Shown piece by piece: positions 8,702 through 18,779 of a stretch of DNA of 64,000 nt. The DNA comes from an uncultured Alistipes sp. (GTDB lineage: Bacteria; Bacteroidota; Bacteroidia; Bacteroidales; Rikenellaceae): positions 81,639 to 145,638 of the forward strand of contig UQYM01000002.1 of NCBI GenBank assembly GCA_900545315.1. Reading direction: 5' to 3'. The position numbers and the translations under genes were made by a program. Numbering within the stretch: position 1 is the first letter of the stretch; every line of letters starts with the position of its first letter. A model generated the notes under the pieces. That model ran no database searches and was not told where the DNA came from. It was given only the letters and a program-made list of their open reading frames with translations.

Positions 8702-10858
8702 TTAGTCTTTGGGCAGGGTACAACCAATCTGATCAAACGGAATCGCTTTGAAGCCCGGAATATATCGGAAAATGGCCGCATCAGGACGCAGGTTCCAGTT
8801 CTGATGCTCCGCATCAACAAAGCCTGGCTCCTCAAATCCTTTGCCGCTCCATGTAATCCAATTGTTGTACATCTCCATATAGGCACGTTCATAAGTACGC
8901 TCCCCAGGACATACCAACAGTTTCGAAATATCGTAAAAAAGATTACACTCCGCCACATTCCGCTTGGGAGTTGCTATGCCCTCGGCAACATAACCTGCTG
9001 CACGCGGATAACGATCCTTGAACGGGGAGCGATCGTAATGTACCGCCTCCAAACGATCCTCCAAAAATTCCACCACAGATTGTGCCCAGTTTTGCAGACG
9101 ATTGTCCACATACAAACCATGAGGCATGTCAATAAAGATGTTGTTTTTGTAATGGTTGTCCGATCCGCCTCCGATCAATACCGGTTGCAGGCCCGCCTTG
9201 TATAAGATATTGCCATAAACGTACATGCCGCAAGCTCCGTCATCATGGTAGAAGGCCGAAACCCGACGTTTATCGCTCAAATCGTGCACGTAATTATACA
9301 TCAGTGCATTCCCCTGATCACTCTGGTCACGACCGTAATAAATGGCACCCAAATCGTCAATTTCATTGCAAACATTATAAATTTCGCAATACTCAATCAA
9401 GTGATCGTTCCCTTGCAGCATAATCGCAGATGAGGGAGCATCGAAAATTTCACAATGAGAGACCCGTGTCCCCACTCCGGTCAGCTGAATACCGGGTCTG
9501 TACGAACGTTCAATACGGTTAAAACGTGAAATTCGACAATTCTCAATATAATTGTTCGCACGATCCAGGGTGATTCGATCTCCTCCTCCCATGCTGATGC
9601 CACCGGCACCTACCTGATCGATGACGCAATCGACGATACCGTTGTTATGACCACTCAAGCGGTCGAAAACAGTATTTACATAGATGCATTGCGACACATT
9701 GCCGATAATACGAGAAGCAGGAATATTCTCCTCCCCCGTATGCACATAACGTTTATAGGGTTGAACACCTCGCCCGACAGAGATTGCAATAGCGCCTAAA
9801 TTGTGGAACCGACAGCCGCGAATCACTACGCTTTCTGTACGCTCCATATAAACACCCATGCCGCGCGAACATTCAAAATTGAGCCCTTGAATTTCGACGT
9901 TTTGTACCCCTTCAATGGCCAACATCGGCTGTTCCAAAGTAGACAATGAAAGTTTCTCAATTGGCTCGGAAGGATAGAGCCACAGCACCATATTGTCGTA
10001 ATCAATATAATACTCTCCAGGCAGATCAACCTCCTCCAACAAATTAACCACGTACCAACGATTAAAATCGGAACCAGAGATCAACCCATACATTACCGCT
10101 TCGGCCAACTGAATGGTTTTAGCAACCGTATCAATTTTAGCGATACGCACCATGTCGTCGGCATAACCGTGCGCAAAATAGCCGGCAATCCACTTCGGAT
10201 CACCGCTCTTCCAACGCGAAGGGCGATCACCATAATACTCAAAAGTACCGCCCTTATTGGCATAATCCTTAATACGTGGAATGGAGCCAGTTTCGAGAAC
10301 TTTACCCATCAAAGCCGAGGAGTCATTCGGCCAACGGGAGAGCTTTTGAACATGGTCGTTCACAAAGACCTCAGTCCAAGCCGGCACAGCAGGCCGTAAA
10401 AAACCTGCATTACGCAATGCACCGATTGAATCAACCCCAGCCTTACGGAGATCGACTTTCACAATTTTGTCGTGCAGACCAGGTTGAATACGAGTCACTG
10501 AAACCGGTGCACGTTCAATAAAACGCTGCGGAATCTCAACTCCACCATACAAAATCACCCTTTGACCTTCCATCGGGCGGACAACCAAACGGCCATTCCC
10601 ATCGCCGAGCTGCGCAGCAGTCATCTCAAGCGTTTTATCCAAATAATAAGTACCGCCCGCAATCAATAAGGTCACACTGTCTCCCTTTTGCTTGAAGCGT
10701 CCTGCCAGATCGATGCCTTTCTGCAATGTAGAGACAACACGTACTCCCTTGGGGAGCCCAACATCAGTCGAATGCTGCGCTACACACACAACACGCTCAG
10801 CTGAAAATAGTGTAGAGACAGACAGCAGACAACAACACAAAAATACCCAACAACGCAT
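8702..10858 (-). CDS. Secreted right-handed beta-helix protein, GH141-like
   Basis: Probable polysaccharide-degrading enzyme exported by an N-terminal signal peptide (about residues 1-20, hydrophobic with CWVFLCCCLLS). The N-terminal part contains the pattern LLIAGGTYYLDKTLEM then a jelly-roll-like segment, and from about residue 320 many short turns such as NVEIQGLNFECS, VVIRGCRFHNLG and NYIENCRISRFN mark a parallel beta-helix. This arrangement is that of GH141-type and related beta-helix glycosidases. I start at ATG 10858; a GTG lies directly before it. A promoter is visible 50 nt upstream. It is transcribed in the same direction as SusCD but separately. Substrate unknown. Confidence 0.82.
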   Translation of the reverse strand: MRCWVFLCCCLLSVSTLFSAERVVCVAQHSTDVGLPKGVRVVSTLQKGIDLAGRFKQKGDSVTLLIAGGTYYLDKTLEMTAAQLGDGNGRLVVRPMEGQRVILYGGVEIPQRFIERAPVSVTRIQPGLHDKIVKVDLRKAGVDSIGALRNAGFLRPAVPAWTEVFVNDHVQKLSRWPNDSSALMGKVLETGSIPRIKDYANKGGTFEYYGDRPSRWKSGDPKWIAGYFAHGYADDMVRIAKIDTVAKTIQLAEAVMYGLISGSDFNRWYVVNLLEEVDLPGEYYIDYDNMVLWLYPSEPIEKLSLSTLEQPMLAIEGVQNVEIQGLNFECSRGMGVYMERTESVVIRGCRFHNLGAIAISVGRGVQPYKRYVHTGEENIPASRIIGNVSQCIYVNTVFDRLSGHNNGIVDCVIDQVGAGGISMGGGDRITLDRANNYIENCRISRFNRIERSYRPGIQLTGVGTRVSHCEIFDAPSSAIMLQGNDHLIEYCEIYNVCNEIDDLGAIYYGRDQSDQGNALMYNYVHDLSDKRRVSAFYHDDGACGMYVYGNILYKAGLQPVLIGGGSDNHYKNNIFIDMPHGLYVDNRLQNWAQSVVEFLEDRLEAVHYDRSPFKDRYPRAAGYVAEGIATPKRNVAECNLFYDISKLLVCPGERTYERAYMEMYNNWITWSGKGFEEPGFVDAEHQNWNLRPDAAIFRYIPGFKAIPFDQIGCTLPKD

Positions 10859-10909
10859 CACAGCTTGTATTATAAATAAGTACAGACTAAATACTTATGC
10901 ATATTTATA

Positions 10910-10940
10910 CAAAGATAAAATCTATTTTGAGAGATCCAAA
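10910..10940 (-). promoter_or_regulatory. Promoter of the leftward beta-helix gene
   Basis: On the minus strand TTTG (10937-10940), a 19-nt spacer and TATCTTTG (10910-10917) match the Bacteroidota housekeeping promoter exactly. The predicted transcript starts near 10905, giving a leader of about 45 nt before the ATG at 10858. Confidence 0.75.
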
Positions 10941-11115
10941 ACTGATTTACACACCTAAAATTGGTCTACACCGAGACGACATCAAACAAGACGAACTGTA
11001 TGGGATAGACAACCTAACCTATAAAATATCAATTAAACCAGCATAATAGCCATCTAAAGATGTGGTGAATCTACGTTATATAGGAAGCTAATAATGCCAT
11101 ACGTACATAAAACAA

Positions 11116-11143
11116 CAAGCCAGGATGTAAACATCCTGGCTTG
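11116..11143 (-). terminator. Terminator after SusD
   Basis: Twelve-bp stem (arms 11116-11127 and 11132-11143, sequence CAAGCCAGGATG) with a four-base loop, 40 nt after the susD stop. On the minus strand it is followed by TTGTTTTATG, a moderately T-rich tail. Confidence 0.8.
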
Positions 11144-11181
11144 AAGCTTTATAGTTAGACTGTACTAATACAGATCAACTA

Positions 11182-12819
11182 CTACAGTGGGTTCTGAGGA
11201 CCGAAGTTAGGCGAAGCACCAAGTTCCTCCGACGGAATCTGGCAGGTCATACGTGAAACTGGATAAGTAATACCTTGATTCCAGTGAACGTTTGAGCCAG
11301 CACGGTTAACAGCGATATTCCAACGACGGTTGTTATACCACTCTTTACCACTTTCACCCCATAACTCGATACGAGTCTGCAACTGAACCATCTCCAATGC
11401 ACTCATACCTGCCATTGTAGGATCATCGCAGGTCAAAGTTGTACCAGCTTTTGCACGTGCAGCCAACAGAGTGTTCAAAGTAGTCTTTGCACCAGACTCA
11501 TCACCCAAACGTGCCTGGCACTCTGCTTTCATCAAATAAGCCTCTGACAAACGAACGAAAGCAAAATCAGCACGGTTCTGGAGACATCTATTAGAAGGAC
11601 CTGGTGTACCACCGAGACCTACATTGTTAGCAAATTTGGTTGACCAATAAGTAGAAATCTGTACCGGAGTACCATCGATAAATGAATTGTTACCAGCAGT
11701 TGCAAAGGTACCACCATTGTCAGTACGGAAGTTGTCTTTACGATAATCGTTATCAGAAATCTTATTGTACAGACGATCATCGATACGGAAACTACCAGTC
11801 AAGAAGTTATTGTAGGAAACAACGCTACCAGCACCACCGTACTGCCAACCGAAACCATACAACGCCTCAGGATTCTGTGCAAAGTTCATGAAACCGCTGG
11901 TTCCAGCCTTATATACAGGATACTGAACACCACCAATTGTCTCATATGAAGACACTTTCTGAACATACTGATCCTCAGTCATCAGCGATGCACCACCCTG
12001 AATCATACGATCGCAAGCCTGCGAAGCAGTGCTCAGATAAGTAGAGGCATTAGCACCTTCAGCGTCAGCAGCCAAGAGTGCTGCGCGAGCAATGACATAG
12101 CAAGAAAGACCACGAGTCAGACTACTGTTAGCTGTTGCCTTGAAACCAACACCTGCTTCAGCGAACAGATCATCGGCACGAGTAGCCCAACGGATAATAG
12201 AATCGTACGTCTCTTTTGCAGATGCACGTTCTTTATCAGGCTCAGATACGCTATATACAGTGTAGATAGGCATACCCAAACTGTTGGTACCAAAGTTCTC
12301 CATTGCATAGAGATAGCCATACGCACGTATAATCAATGCACGAGCAAAATAATCTTTCAATGATTTATTGTTCGGATTCGCAGCAAGCACATCCTCAGTC
12401 AACACATTGAAGACTTTGTTTGCCTGGTTGGTCAATGTAAAGGCTCTATGCCAAATACTCAGAGCTGACATATTATCAGCGTCGATGAAATCCTCACAGT
12501 TGTAATACGTATCTGACGGCTGAGCCAAGTAACCGTAAGCTACGTCGTTACCGCTAAGAGTACGCATTACTAACTGACCACTCCATGAACCATCGATCGT
12601 ACCAGAATAACGATAGTTATATCCGCCGCCATACATCAAAGGTGGCAGCGCATCTGCAATTGCACCCATGATGGTTACTGTAGTAGCTTCGTCAGCTGTC
12701 TTCAGCAACTCCTGAACCATCTCGTTCGTAATAGCGTTAGGCGGCGCAATGTTCAATTTTTCATAACACGAAGTCGTCGCAAACGCCAGCGCAGATAGTG
12801 CTATTAAGTATTTTTTCAT
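11182..12819 (-). CDS. RagB/SusD family nutrient-uptake outer membrane lipoprotein
   Basis: The glycan-binding lid of the SusCD import complex. A lipoprotein signal ends at Cys18 (AFATTSC), so the protein is lipid-anchored at the outer membrane and probably surface exposed. The long helical N-terminal half with TPR-like repeats and the C-terminal NNRRWNIAVNRAG and NFGPQNPL segments are typical of SusD. The 545-residue length is usual. It begins 12 nt after the susC stop, so the two are one transcript, and a terminator follows. The sequence has few specific hints to the sugar; tryptophans and tyrosines such as those around GWQYGG could stack on glycan. Confidence 0.93.
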   Translation of the reverse strand: MKKYLIALSALAFATTSCYEKLNIAPPNAITNEMVQELLKTADEATTVTIMGAIADALPPLMYGGGYNYRYSGTIDGSWSGQLVMRTLSGNDVAYGYLAQPSDTYYNCEDFIDADNMSALSIWHRAFTLTNQANKVFNVLTEDVLAANPNNKSLKDYFARALIIRAYGYLYAMENFGTNSLGMPIYTVYSVSEPDKERASAKETYDSIIRWATRADDLFAEAGVGFKATANSSLTRGLSCYVIARAALLAADAEGANASTYLSTASQACDRMIQGGASLMTEDQYVQKVSSYETIGGVQYPVYKAGTSGFMNFAQNPEALYGFGWQYGGAGSVVSYNNFLTGSFRIDDRLYNKISDNDYRKDNFRTDNGGTFATAGNNSFIDGTPVQISTYWSTKFANNVGLGGTPGPSNRCLQNRADFAFVRLSEAYLMKAECQARLGDESGAKTTLNTLLAARAKAGTTLTCDDPTMAGMSALEMVQLQTRIELWGESGKEWYNNRRWNIAVNRAGSNVHWNQGITYPVSRMTCQIPSEELGASPNFGPQNPL

Positions 12820-12831
12820 AATTCGTAAATT

Positions 12832-15800
12832 TTAGAAAGTGATGTTAACACCCAGTGAGCATGAACGGATCTGAGGATAAGGCATCGGACCAACATCGTA
12901 ACCACCGGTCAACGAGTTGCGAGGATCAATACCCTGACGTGCGATCAGCCACATGTTATCAAACGAAGCGTAAATACGAACACCACCAATACCTGCTTTA
13001 TCCATCCATTTCTGTGGCAAGCTGTAACCAATAGTGATATTCTTCACATTCAAGTAAGATGCGTCGAAGATAGCCAGGTCGGTATAAGTGTTACCAGCGT
13101 TAACACGGTTACCACCTACGTAAGTGTCCTGACCGTTAAATGGAGATGCAAACATCATCGGGAATTTTGCATTCTCGTTATTTGCATTAAACATGTTACC
13201 TACCAATTCCTGTGACAGATAACGTGCACCTACATTGCTTGATGCATAGATATAGTCAGCATACATGTGGCTGAAGAACAAACCACCGATCTGGAATGCA
13301 AATGTTGCAGAGAAATCCAGATTCTTCCAACGGAATGAAGTACTGAAACCACCGATCAGGTCAGGAGTAGCATCACCCATATCGAACATGTAAGCTTGAG
13401 TATGATCTGTAGTTGCAACTACGTCACCAACATTAGCATCAGGGAATTTGCTGTGGTTCTTCTCGGTTACCAAGGCTCCGAACATAGGCAGACCAGTATT
13501 CTTGTCTACACCCATATATTTGGCTGCAACCAAGTTGTAGTAATCACCACCAATCCAACGACGATATGCGAACATGTTAGATCCACCACCGGCTGCACCC
13601 AGTGCATTCCAGTTGTCAGGACCTGCCTGCCACCATTTCTTGTCGTGCAGAGCATCTTCCATGTTAATCATCGATTCTGGAACAGAAATGGTCTTTACTT
13701 TATAGTGTGCACCGTTTACACCAAATGACCAAGTCGTATTCGGAGTTTTAATAATGTCAACTCCCAAGTCGAACTCGAAACCACGAGTACGAAGCTCGCC
13801 ACAGTTCTGAGTCAGTGAAGTCTGACCAGTCATCGCGAAAGAGATAGGTGCGTTCATCAAGATATCAGTAGTATTGGTCTGATACCAATCCAACGTACCG
13901 TAGAAACGATCCCACAAACGGAAGTCCAAACCGGCGTCAATGGTCTTTCTCTTCTCCCATGACAAAGCGTCATTAGGAGTTGCACCCTGAGTCAGTTTCC
14001 AACCGGTTGGCTGCCATGAACCAGGAGTCGTATAACCTAGAGCTCCATAGCTCCAAGTCTGGTATCCTGAGTAATAACCAATACCACTCTGGTTACCGGT
14101 AACACCGTAGTCAGCACGGATCTTCAAATCTGTCAACCAAGAAGATGCACTCTGCATCCATTCCTCAGCTGAGATACGCCATGCAGCACCTACTGACCAG
14201 AATACACCCCAACGTTTGTTAACATCTTTGAATTTAGAAGAACCATCAGTACGAACTGATCCAGTTACATAATATTTGTTATCAAAGATGTAGTTAACAC
14301 GAGCGAAGTAACCTTCCAATGCCAAACGGTTGTCACCATAACCGATACTTGAGAAGGTACCACCATTGTTCAACCAAATGAAGTTGGCAGGAGCATCCCA
14401 TTTGTCGAACAAAGAGTAAGATGACTTATAGTTCATATCATTGGTAAAGTTCCAGTCATACTCGTGACCGATCAACGCATCAACATGGTGCTTACCGAAA
14501 TCGTGAGCCCAATTCAAAGTCTGCTGTGCATTGACAGTATAATAAGTAGAGTGAAAACGACCCATCATACCTTGCTCACTACCTGCAGACTCACCATAAC
14601 CCTTAGGCAGATATACTTGACGCTGGTTGAATGACTGATCCAATGACATACGTGCATTGAAGGTGAAGTCTTTCAAGAATTTTGCTTCAACGTAACCAGT
14701 AGTCGTGTATTGATCCTGGATGAAACGAGTCTTTGAGTAATCCATCTGATAAAGCAGATCATAACCTACAGTCGTTGACTCAGTCGGATATTTAGGAAGA
14801 GCGCCTCCAACTGGAGATTGCTGCTGGTTGTTGTATGCAACCATGATCTTATTACCATTCTCATACATCAGATTACCATCCATATCACGCTGCCAAGCCG
14901 ATGCCATAGGCATATAGTAACCTACCCAAGTGAAGGCATTCTGAACCACGGCACCCATGTTACGTGAAGACCATCTACCATTCTGCAACTGAGTCGAACG
15001 ACGGTTATAGGCCATATTCAAACCGGCTTTCAACCATTTAGTTACTTGAGTGTTGATGTTAGAACGAATGTTGTAACGCTCGAAGTTAGAGTTAGCGATA
15101 TAAGAAGGATCTGACAAATAACCTGCTGAAATGTAGTAATCAGTTTTATCAGTTGCACCACTTACAGATACAGTGTACTCCTGACGGAAACGGCGTTTGA
15201 ACACAAAGTTACGCCAATCATCCACATCATACAATTTCTCAGCATTAGCACTGATTTTACCAGTAGCCGGATCAATCAGATAAGCATCCAACATGGTAGC
15301 TGACTCCTTAGTACCTGAACCGGTCTTCTGATAAGTAGCTCCCGGAACACGATAATACATCCAGTTACCCAGACCACTACGATCAGTGAATGAAGTAGTG
15401 CTACCTGTAAAGTTGAACAGGTGCTGGCTAGCAAACAGAGCAGCCTCTTCGTGAGACATGTTCGGGTTCTTGTAGTTAGAAGTGTAGGCCCGACTAGAAC
15501 CATAACGAACAGTGTTATAGATACCTTCCCACATCAACTCGTAGTTGGTATCTACATCGCGAACCAGGTTAGGCTCGTTATTGGCGATCATGTTGATACC
15601 CCATTTACCTTCGAAGGTAATCTTGGCTTTGCCCTGTTTACCTTTCTTGGTGGTTACCAATACGACACCGTTTGCACCACGTGAACCGTACAGTGCAGTT
15701 GAAGCCGCATCCTTCAAAATAGAAATTGACTCAATATCCTTCGGGTTCAAAGACGACAGGATGTTCTTACCATAACCGTAGGTGTTCTCGTAAGGTACAC

Positions 15801-16356
15801 CGTCGATTACGACCAGAGCATTTGAGTTAGACTGAGAAGCTGAACCGATACCACGAATACGGATACCGGCATCCACACCAGGCTGACCCTCGATTGATGC
15901 AACCTGAAGACCAGGAACGGCACCTTCCAACGCTTTAGTCAAGGTTGAGTTTGACTGAGAACTAATCAGTTTCGAATCAATCGTACTGATAGAACCGGTC
16001 AAGTCCTTTTTCTTGGTGGTACCGAAGGCCTGTACAACGACCTCGTCCAAACCAGTAACATCGTCCTCGAGGACAACGTTGATTGTTGTAGAGCTACCAA
16101 CTGTCACAGTAACTGACTTCGTACCCAGGAAAGAGAATTTCAGCTTGCTTCCCTGTTTGGCCTGAATGGTAAAATCACCGTCAAGGCCAGTCGAAGTACC
16201 TGTGGTGGTACCCACTACCTCTACGCTGGCACCAATGATGGGTTCACCATCACTACCCTTCACAACACCGGAGTAAGTCCGCTCCTGTGCCTGAACCAGC
16301 GTCATGCTTAACACTGCCATACACAGCGTTAAAAACAAACGTAGAGTTCCTTTCAT
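12832..16356 (-). CDS. SusC/RagA family TonB-linked outer membrane transporter
   Basis: TonB-dependent channel that imports oligosaccharides handed over by SusD. A signal peptide (about 1-23, ending VQAQ) precedes a carboxypeptidase-regulatory-like beta-sandwich (about 27-105, YSGVVKGSDGEPIIGASVEVVG), a TonB-box-like LDEVVVQAFG and the plug domain (about 110-230, with SILKDAASTALYGSRGANGVVLVTTKKG). The rest forms a 22-strand barrel ending in Phe (LGVNITF). The protein lacks the extra N-terminal STN signalling domain seen in SusC proteins controlled by anti-sigma factors. First gene of the susCD unit. The 1174-residue length is on the long side of normal. Confidence 0.96.
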   Translation of the reverse strand: MKGTLRLFLTLCMAVLSMTLVQAQERTYSGVVKGSDGEPIIGASVEVVGTTTGTSTGLDGDFTIQAKQGSKLKFSFLGTKSVTVTVGSSTTINVVLEDDVTGLDEVVVQAFGTTKKKDLTGSISTIDSKLISSQSNSTLTKALEGAVPGLQVASIEGQPGVDAGIRIRGIGSASQSNSNALVVIDGVPYENTYGYGKNILSSLNPKDIESISILKDAASTALYGSRGANGVVLVTTKKGKQGKAKITFEGKWGINMIANNEPNLVRDVDTNYELMWEGIYNTVRYGSSRAYTSNYKNPNMSHEEAALFASQHLFNFTGSTTSFTDRSGLGNWMYYRVPGATYQKTGSGTKESATMLDAYLIDPATGKISANAEKLYDVDDWRNFVFKRRFRQEYTVSVSGATDKTDYYISAGYLSDPSYIANSNFERYNIRSNINTQVTKWLKAGLNMAYNRRSTQLQNGRWSSRNMGAVVQNAFTWVGYYMPMASAWQRDMDGNLMYENGNKIMVAYNNQQQSPVGGALPKYPTESTTVGYDLLYQMDYSKTRFIQDQYTTTGYVEAKFLKDFTFNARMSLDQSFNQRQVYLPKGYGESAGSEQGMMGRFHSTYYTVNAQQTLNWAHDFGKHHVDALIGHEYDWNFTNDMNYKSSYSLFDKWDAPANFIWLNNGGTFSSIGYGDNRLALEGYFARVNYIFDNKYYVTGSVRTDGSSKFKDVNKRWGVFWSVGAAWRISAEEWMQSASSWLTDLKIRADYGVTGNQSGIGYYSGYQTWSYGALGYTTPGSWQPTGWKLTQGATPNDALSWEKRKTIDAGLDFRLWDRFYGTLDWYQTNTTDILMNAPISFAMTGQTSLTQNCGELRTRGFEFDLGVDIIKTPNTTWSFGVNGAHYKVKTISVPESMINMEDALHDKKWWQAGPDNWNALGAAGGGSNMFAYRRWIGGDYYNLVAAKYMGVDKNTGLPMFGALVTEKNHSKFPDANVGDVVATTDHTQAYMFDMGDATPDLIGGFSTSFRWKNLDFSATFAFQIGGLFFSHMYADYIYASSNVGARYLSQELVGNMFNANNENAKFPMMFASPFNGQDTYVGGNRVNAGNTYTDLAIFDASYLNVKNITIGYSLPQKWMDKAGIGGVRIYASFDNMWLIARQGIDPRNSLTGGYDVGPMPYPQIRSCSLGVNITF

Positions 16357-16385
16357 AATTAATTGTTTAAGGTTAATAAAATAAA

Positions 16386-16436
16386 GACGCCTCGAAAAAA
16401 CACCAAAACCAACCCATTTTGGGCTGTTCAGGCGCT
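16386..16436 (-). promoter_or_regulatory. Structured 5' leader of susC mRNA
   Basis: Between the -7 box and the ATG, CGCCT/AGGCG arms (16430-16434 and 16388-16392) enclose a smaller hairpin of CAGCCC with GGGTTG (16421-16426 and 16410-16415). Together they could fold the leader of the susC transcript. No known riboswitch is recognised; pairing is short and could be coincidental. Confidence 0.3.
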
Positions 16437-16458
16437 TAATTCGTTCGTTTTCTAATTA

Positions 16459-16466
16459 CAAATATA
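16459..16466 (-). promoter_or_regulatory. -7 box of susCD
   Basis: TATATTTG on the minus strand matches TAnnTTTG exactly, about 103 nt before the susC ATG. No TTTG occurs at the -33 distance, which is consistent with an activator-dependent promoter but does not show one. Confidence 0.6.
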
Positions 16467-16958
16467 AAAGTTTTTTTGTAATAATTGCTCATAGCCCCAA
16501 AATATTCCTTTCATTTTTGCGCGCAAAATTACATTTTTTGACACATTTTACGCCCTAATTATGTCTGCATATTATTGAATAACAATGAATTATATAGCTA
16601 TATCATATTTTATAGGAATTCGCATCAGAAATATTAATCAATCATTAATTTTTATAACTGCAAGAATTGTCGTCGTGTTTAATTCTGTGCAACAAAATTT
16701 ACACATGTTAACAACAATACATATTGTTTGGAATAAAACATCCATGGACGTTGAAATGTCATAAACCATTCTTTTAGCGACAAAAAACAACGTAAACATA
16801 ACAAGTATATACCATCTACATATATACAACTAACAAGATATAGCAACAACGCCTATATATACTTACAATTTGAAAGCAAATAACAATCCACACAAACTAA
16901 TCAATCATACACCAACAGATATCACCCGAAGAACTACGCAACTATTAAAATTAAATAT

Positions 16959-16966
16959 TATTTTTG
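16959..16966 (+). promoter_or_regulatory. -7 box of the rightward PUL genes
   Basis: TATTTTTG on the plus strand matches TAnnTTTG and lies 43 nt before the ATG at 17010. As for susC, no -33 TTTG is visible. Confidence 0.5.
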
Positions 16967-17009
16967 TTAAGCGCATAACTACACGATTTACAACCCGAAA
17001 CAGATAAAC

Positions 17010-18689
17010 ATGAACCGAACTATTGCCCGACTGCTGGGCCTATCGCTCTGCTGCGCCGCAACGCTTATCAGCACGCTTAGTTGCAGCTCCAACAAACAAC
17101 AAACCGCTGATCGTCACCGACTCATTCACAACAACGATGGCTCAGATGCCCTGCTAAACCGCTGGTTCGGTGGGACTCCCGTACATAAAGCCGATATTGA
17201 CCGCTATGTGGATATGGTTGCTGAAACGCCCAAAGGCAAAACACAAGTAACCACCTTTATGATGTGCACCGGCAGCGATTTTATCTACTACCCAGGATCA
17301 AAATACGGCAGATATTTCGGCGATGACCTCAACGGAACCCTCCCGTACGCTGACAGCACTACTAAACAGTTATGGCAACTGGCCGGTCAAGGGGTTCGTA
17401 ACCTCCAGGCTGAAGGAACCGATGTGATCAAAGCTTCGCTCGAACGGGCCAAGATGCATGGCATGGAGGCCTTTATATCGTTTCGTATGAACGATTTGCA
17501 TTTCGCAGATACAGCCTCAGGAAATCGTGCGACCTTCCCGGACTTCTGGTTCGAACACCCCGAATACTGGACACACGACACCACTCAAGGGTGGCACAGC
17601 GGCCAGGCATTCGACTTCTCCTACCCCGAAGTTCGCCAACACAAACTGAATATCATCAAGGAACAGCTCGAAAGATACGATATGATCGATGGTTACGAGT
17701 TGGATTTCATGCGTTTCATTGTGCTGTTCAAAACCGGTGAAGGCAGAGAGAAAGCCCCCCTGATCACCGAAATGGTCCGCGAAATCAAACATACGATCGA
17801 CTCGCTTTCAGCGGTACGTGGCCACAAAATCCTATTGGCGGTTCGTGTTCCGGTCACCGTAGAGGGGGCTCTCGACAAAGGATTGGATGTTAAACAGTGG
17901 GCCGATGAAGGCTTAATTGACTTTGTCACGATCGGCGTTCATTGGCGAGGCGATACCGGCATCCCAGTTGCAAAGTTCCGTAAAGAGTTCGGTCACAACG
18001 AAATTCCACTCTACGCCTCAATCGATGATGGTGGCTACCTGCCCCGCGAATTCTACTCCGATGGCATGTACCGCGGTATGGCGTCACACATTTTGGGAGA
18101 GGGGGCCGATGGAGTTTACCTCTTTAACTACTACTTCGGAGATCTCTACAATCGCCAACAAAACAACTTACCGCTCCTCGAAGAGGGTGGACTGGTACGA
18201 CGGACCCGAACTCCTGAGTTGCTCAACGAAATCGGCTCACTCGCTACCCTCCAGGGACGCAACAAAATCTACTGCATGTCAGATGGCGTAACCGACGCCT
18301 ACCGTGCGCTGGGAGCTGCACAACTGCCTGTGGCAGTGAGCAGCGGACGTGCCACCGACCTGACCATCCAGATTGCCGACAGCCTGAAGAGTTATACGCC
18401 AGAAGAGATGATTCTCTTCCTGCGTACCGATCGCCCAGCAAACATTAATCTCGAGGTGAACGGCACAAAAATCACCGAACAAAAACCGGAGTACGTACAC
18501 CTTTACGACCGTGATCGTGGGATGCGTCCCGAAAATCGCATGTACGCCTATATTCTACCGGCCGGTTCTCTGCACCAAGGAGAGAATACAATCCGCATGG
18601 TGGATGAGACGCTCGACAACTATTTCGTCGTAGAGCGGGTCGAGATGGCTCTCAAATTTGGAGACGTGAAAACACACGGTTATTTTTAA
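17010..18689 (+). CDS. Putative glycoside hydrolase lipoprotein (TIM-barrel, family unassigned)
   Basis: A 559-residue lipoprotein: the signal ends at Cys25 (STLSC) followed by SSNKQQ. The central region reads as a beta/alpha barrel, with strand ends such as EAFISFRMND, then DGYELDFMRF at 227-236 holding two acidic residues as in retaining glycosidases of the GH10/GHL-like fold, and EIPLYASIDDGGY later. The C-terminal about 130 residues look like a beta-sandwich (LTIQIADSL, FLRTDRPANINLEVNG). First gene of the rightward arm, followed after 90 nt by a beta-helix gene. The enzyme class is inference from fold and context; I cannot assign a CAZy family. Confidence 0.7.
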   Translation: MNRTIARLLGLSLCCAATLISTLSCSSNKQQTADRHRLIHNNDGSDALLNRWFGGTPVHKADIDRYVDMVAETPKGKTQVTTFMMCTGSDFIYYPGSKYGRYFGDDLNGTLPYADSTTKQLWQLAGQGVRNLQAEGTDVIKASLERAKMHGMEAFISFRMNDLHFADTASGNRATFPDFWFEHPEYWTHDTTQGWHSGQAFDFSYPEVRQHKLNIIKEQLERYDMIDGYELDFMRFIVLFKTGEGREKAPLITEMVREIKHTIDSLSAVRGHKILLAVRVPVTVEGALDKGLDVKQWADEGLIDFVTIGVHWRGDTGIPVAKFRKEFGHNEIPLYASIDDGGYLPREFYSDGMYRGMASHILGEGADGVYLFNYYFGDLYNRQQNNLPLLEEGGLVRRTRTPELLNEIGSLATLQGRNKIYCMSDGVTDAYRALGAAQLPVAVSSGRATDLTIQIADSLKSYTPEEMILFLRTDRPANINLEVNGTKITEQKPEYVHLYDRDRGMRPENRMYAYILPAGSLHQGENTIRMVDETLDNYFVVERVEMALKFGDVKTHGYF

Positions 18690-18779
18690 GAGTACCCCAA
18701 CCCTCCGGTTGGCTGGATATCTTGTTTGAAAAACTCTCACGAAATTTAACATAATTATTTGACCATTTATCGTCTATTC

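Larger units (their letters stand above)
16357..17009. other. AT-rich divergent regulatory region of the PUL
   Basis: A 653-nt gene-free stretch, clearly richer in A+T than the flanking genes, from which SusCD reads left and the glycosidase genes read right. It holds a -7 box on each strand. I see no convincing protein-coding frame; the 63-codon frame on the minus strand around 16638-16829 looks accidental. Confidence 0.7.

Noticed and set aside
16638..16829. 63-codon minus-strand frame in the PUL centre
   Set aside because: AT-rich region where open frames are expected; hydrophobic, Cys-containing peptide without a family.
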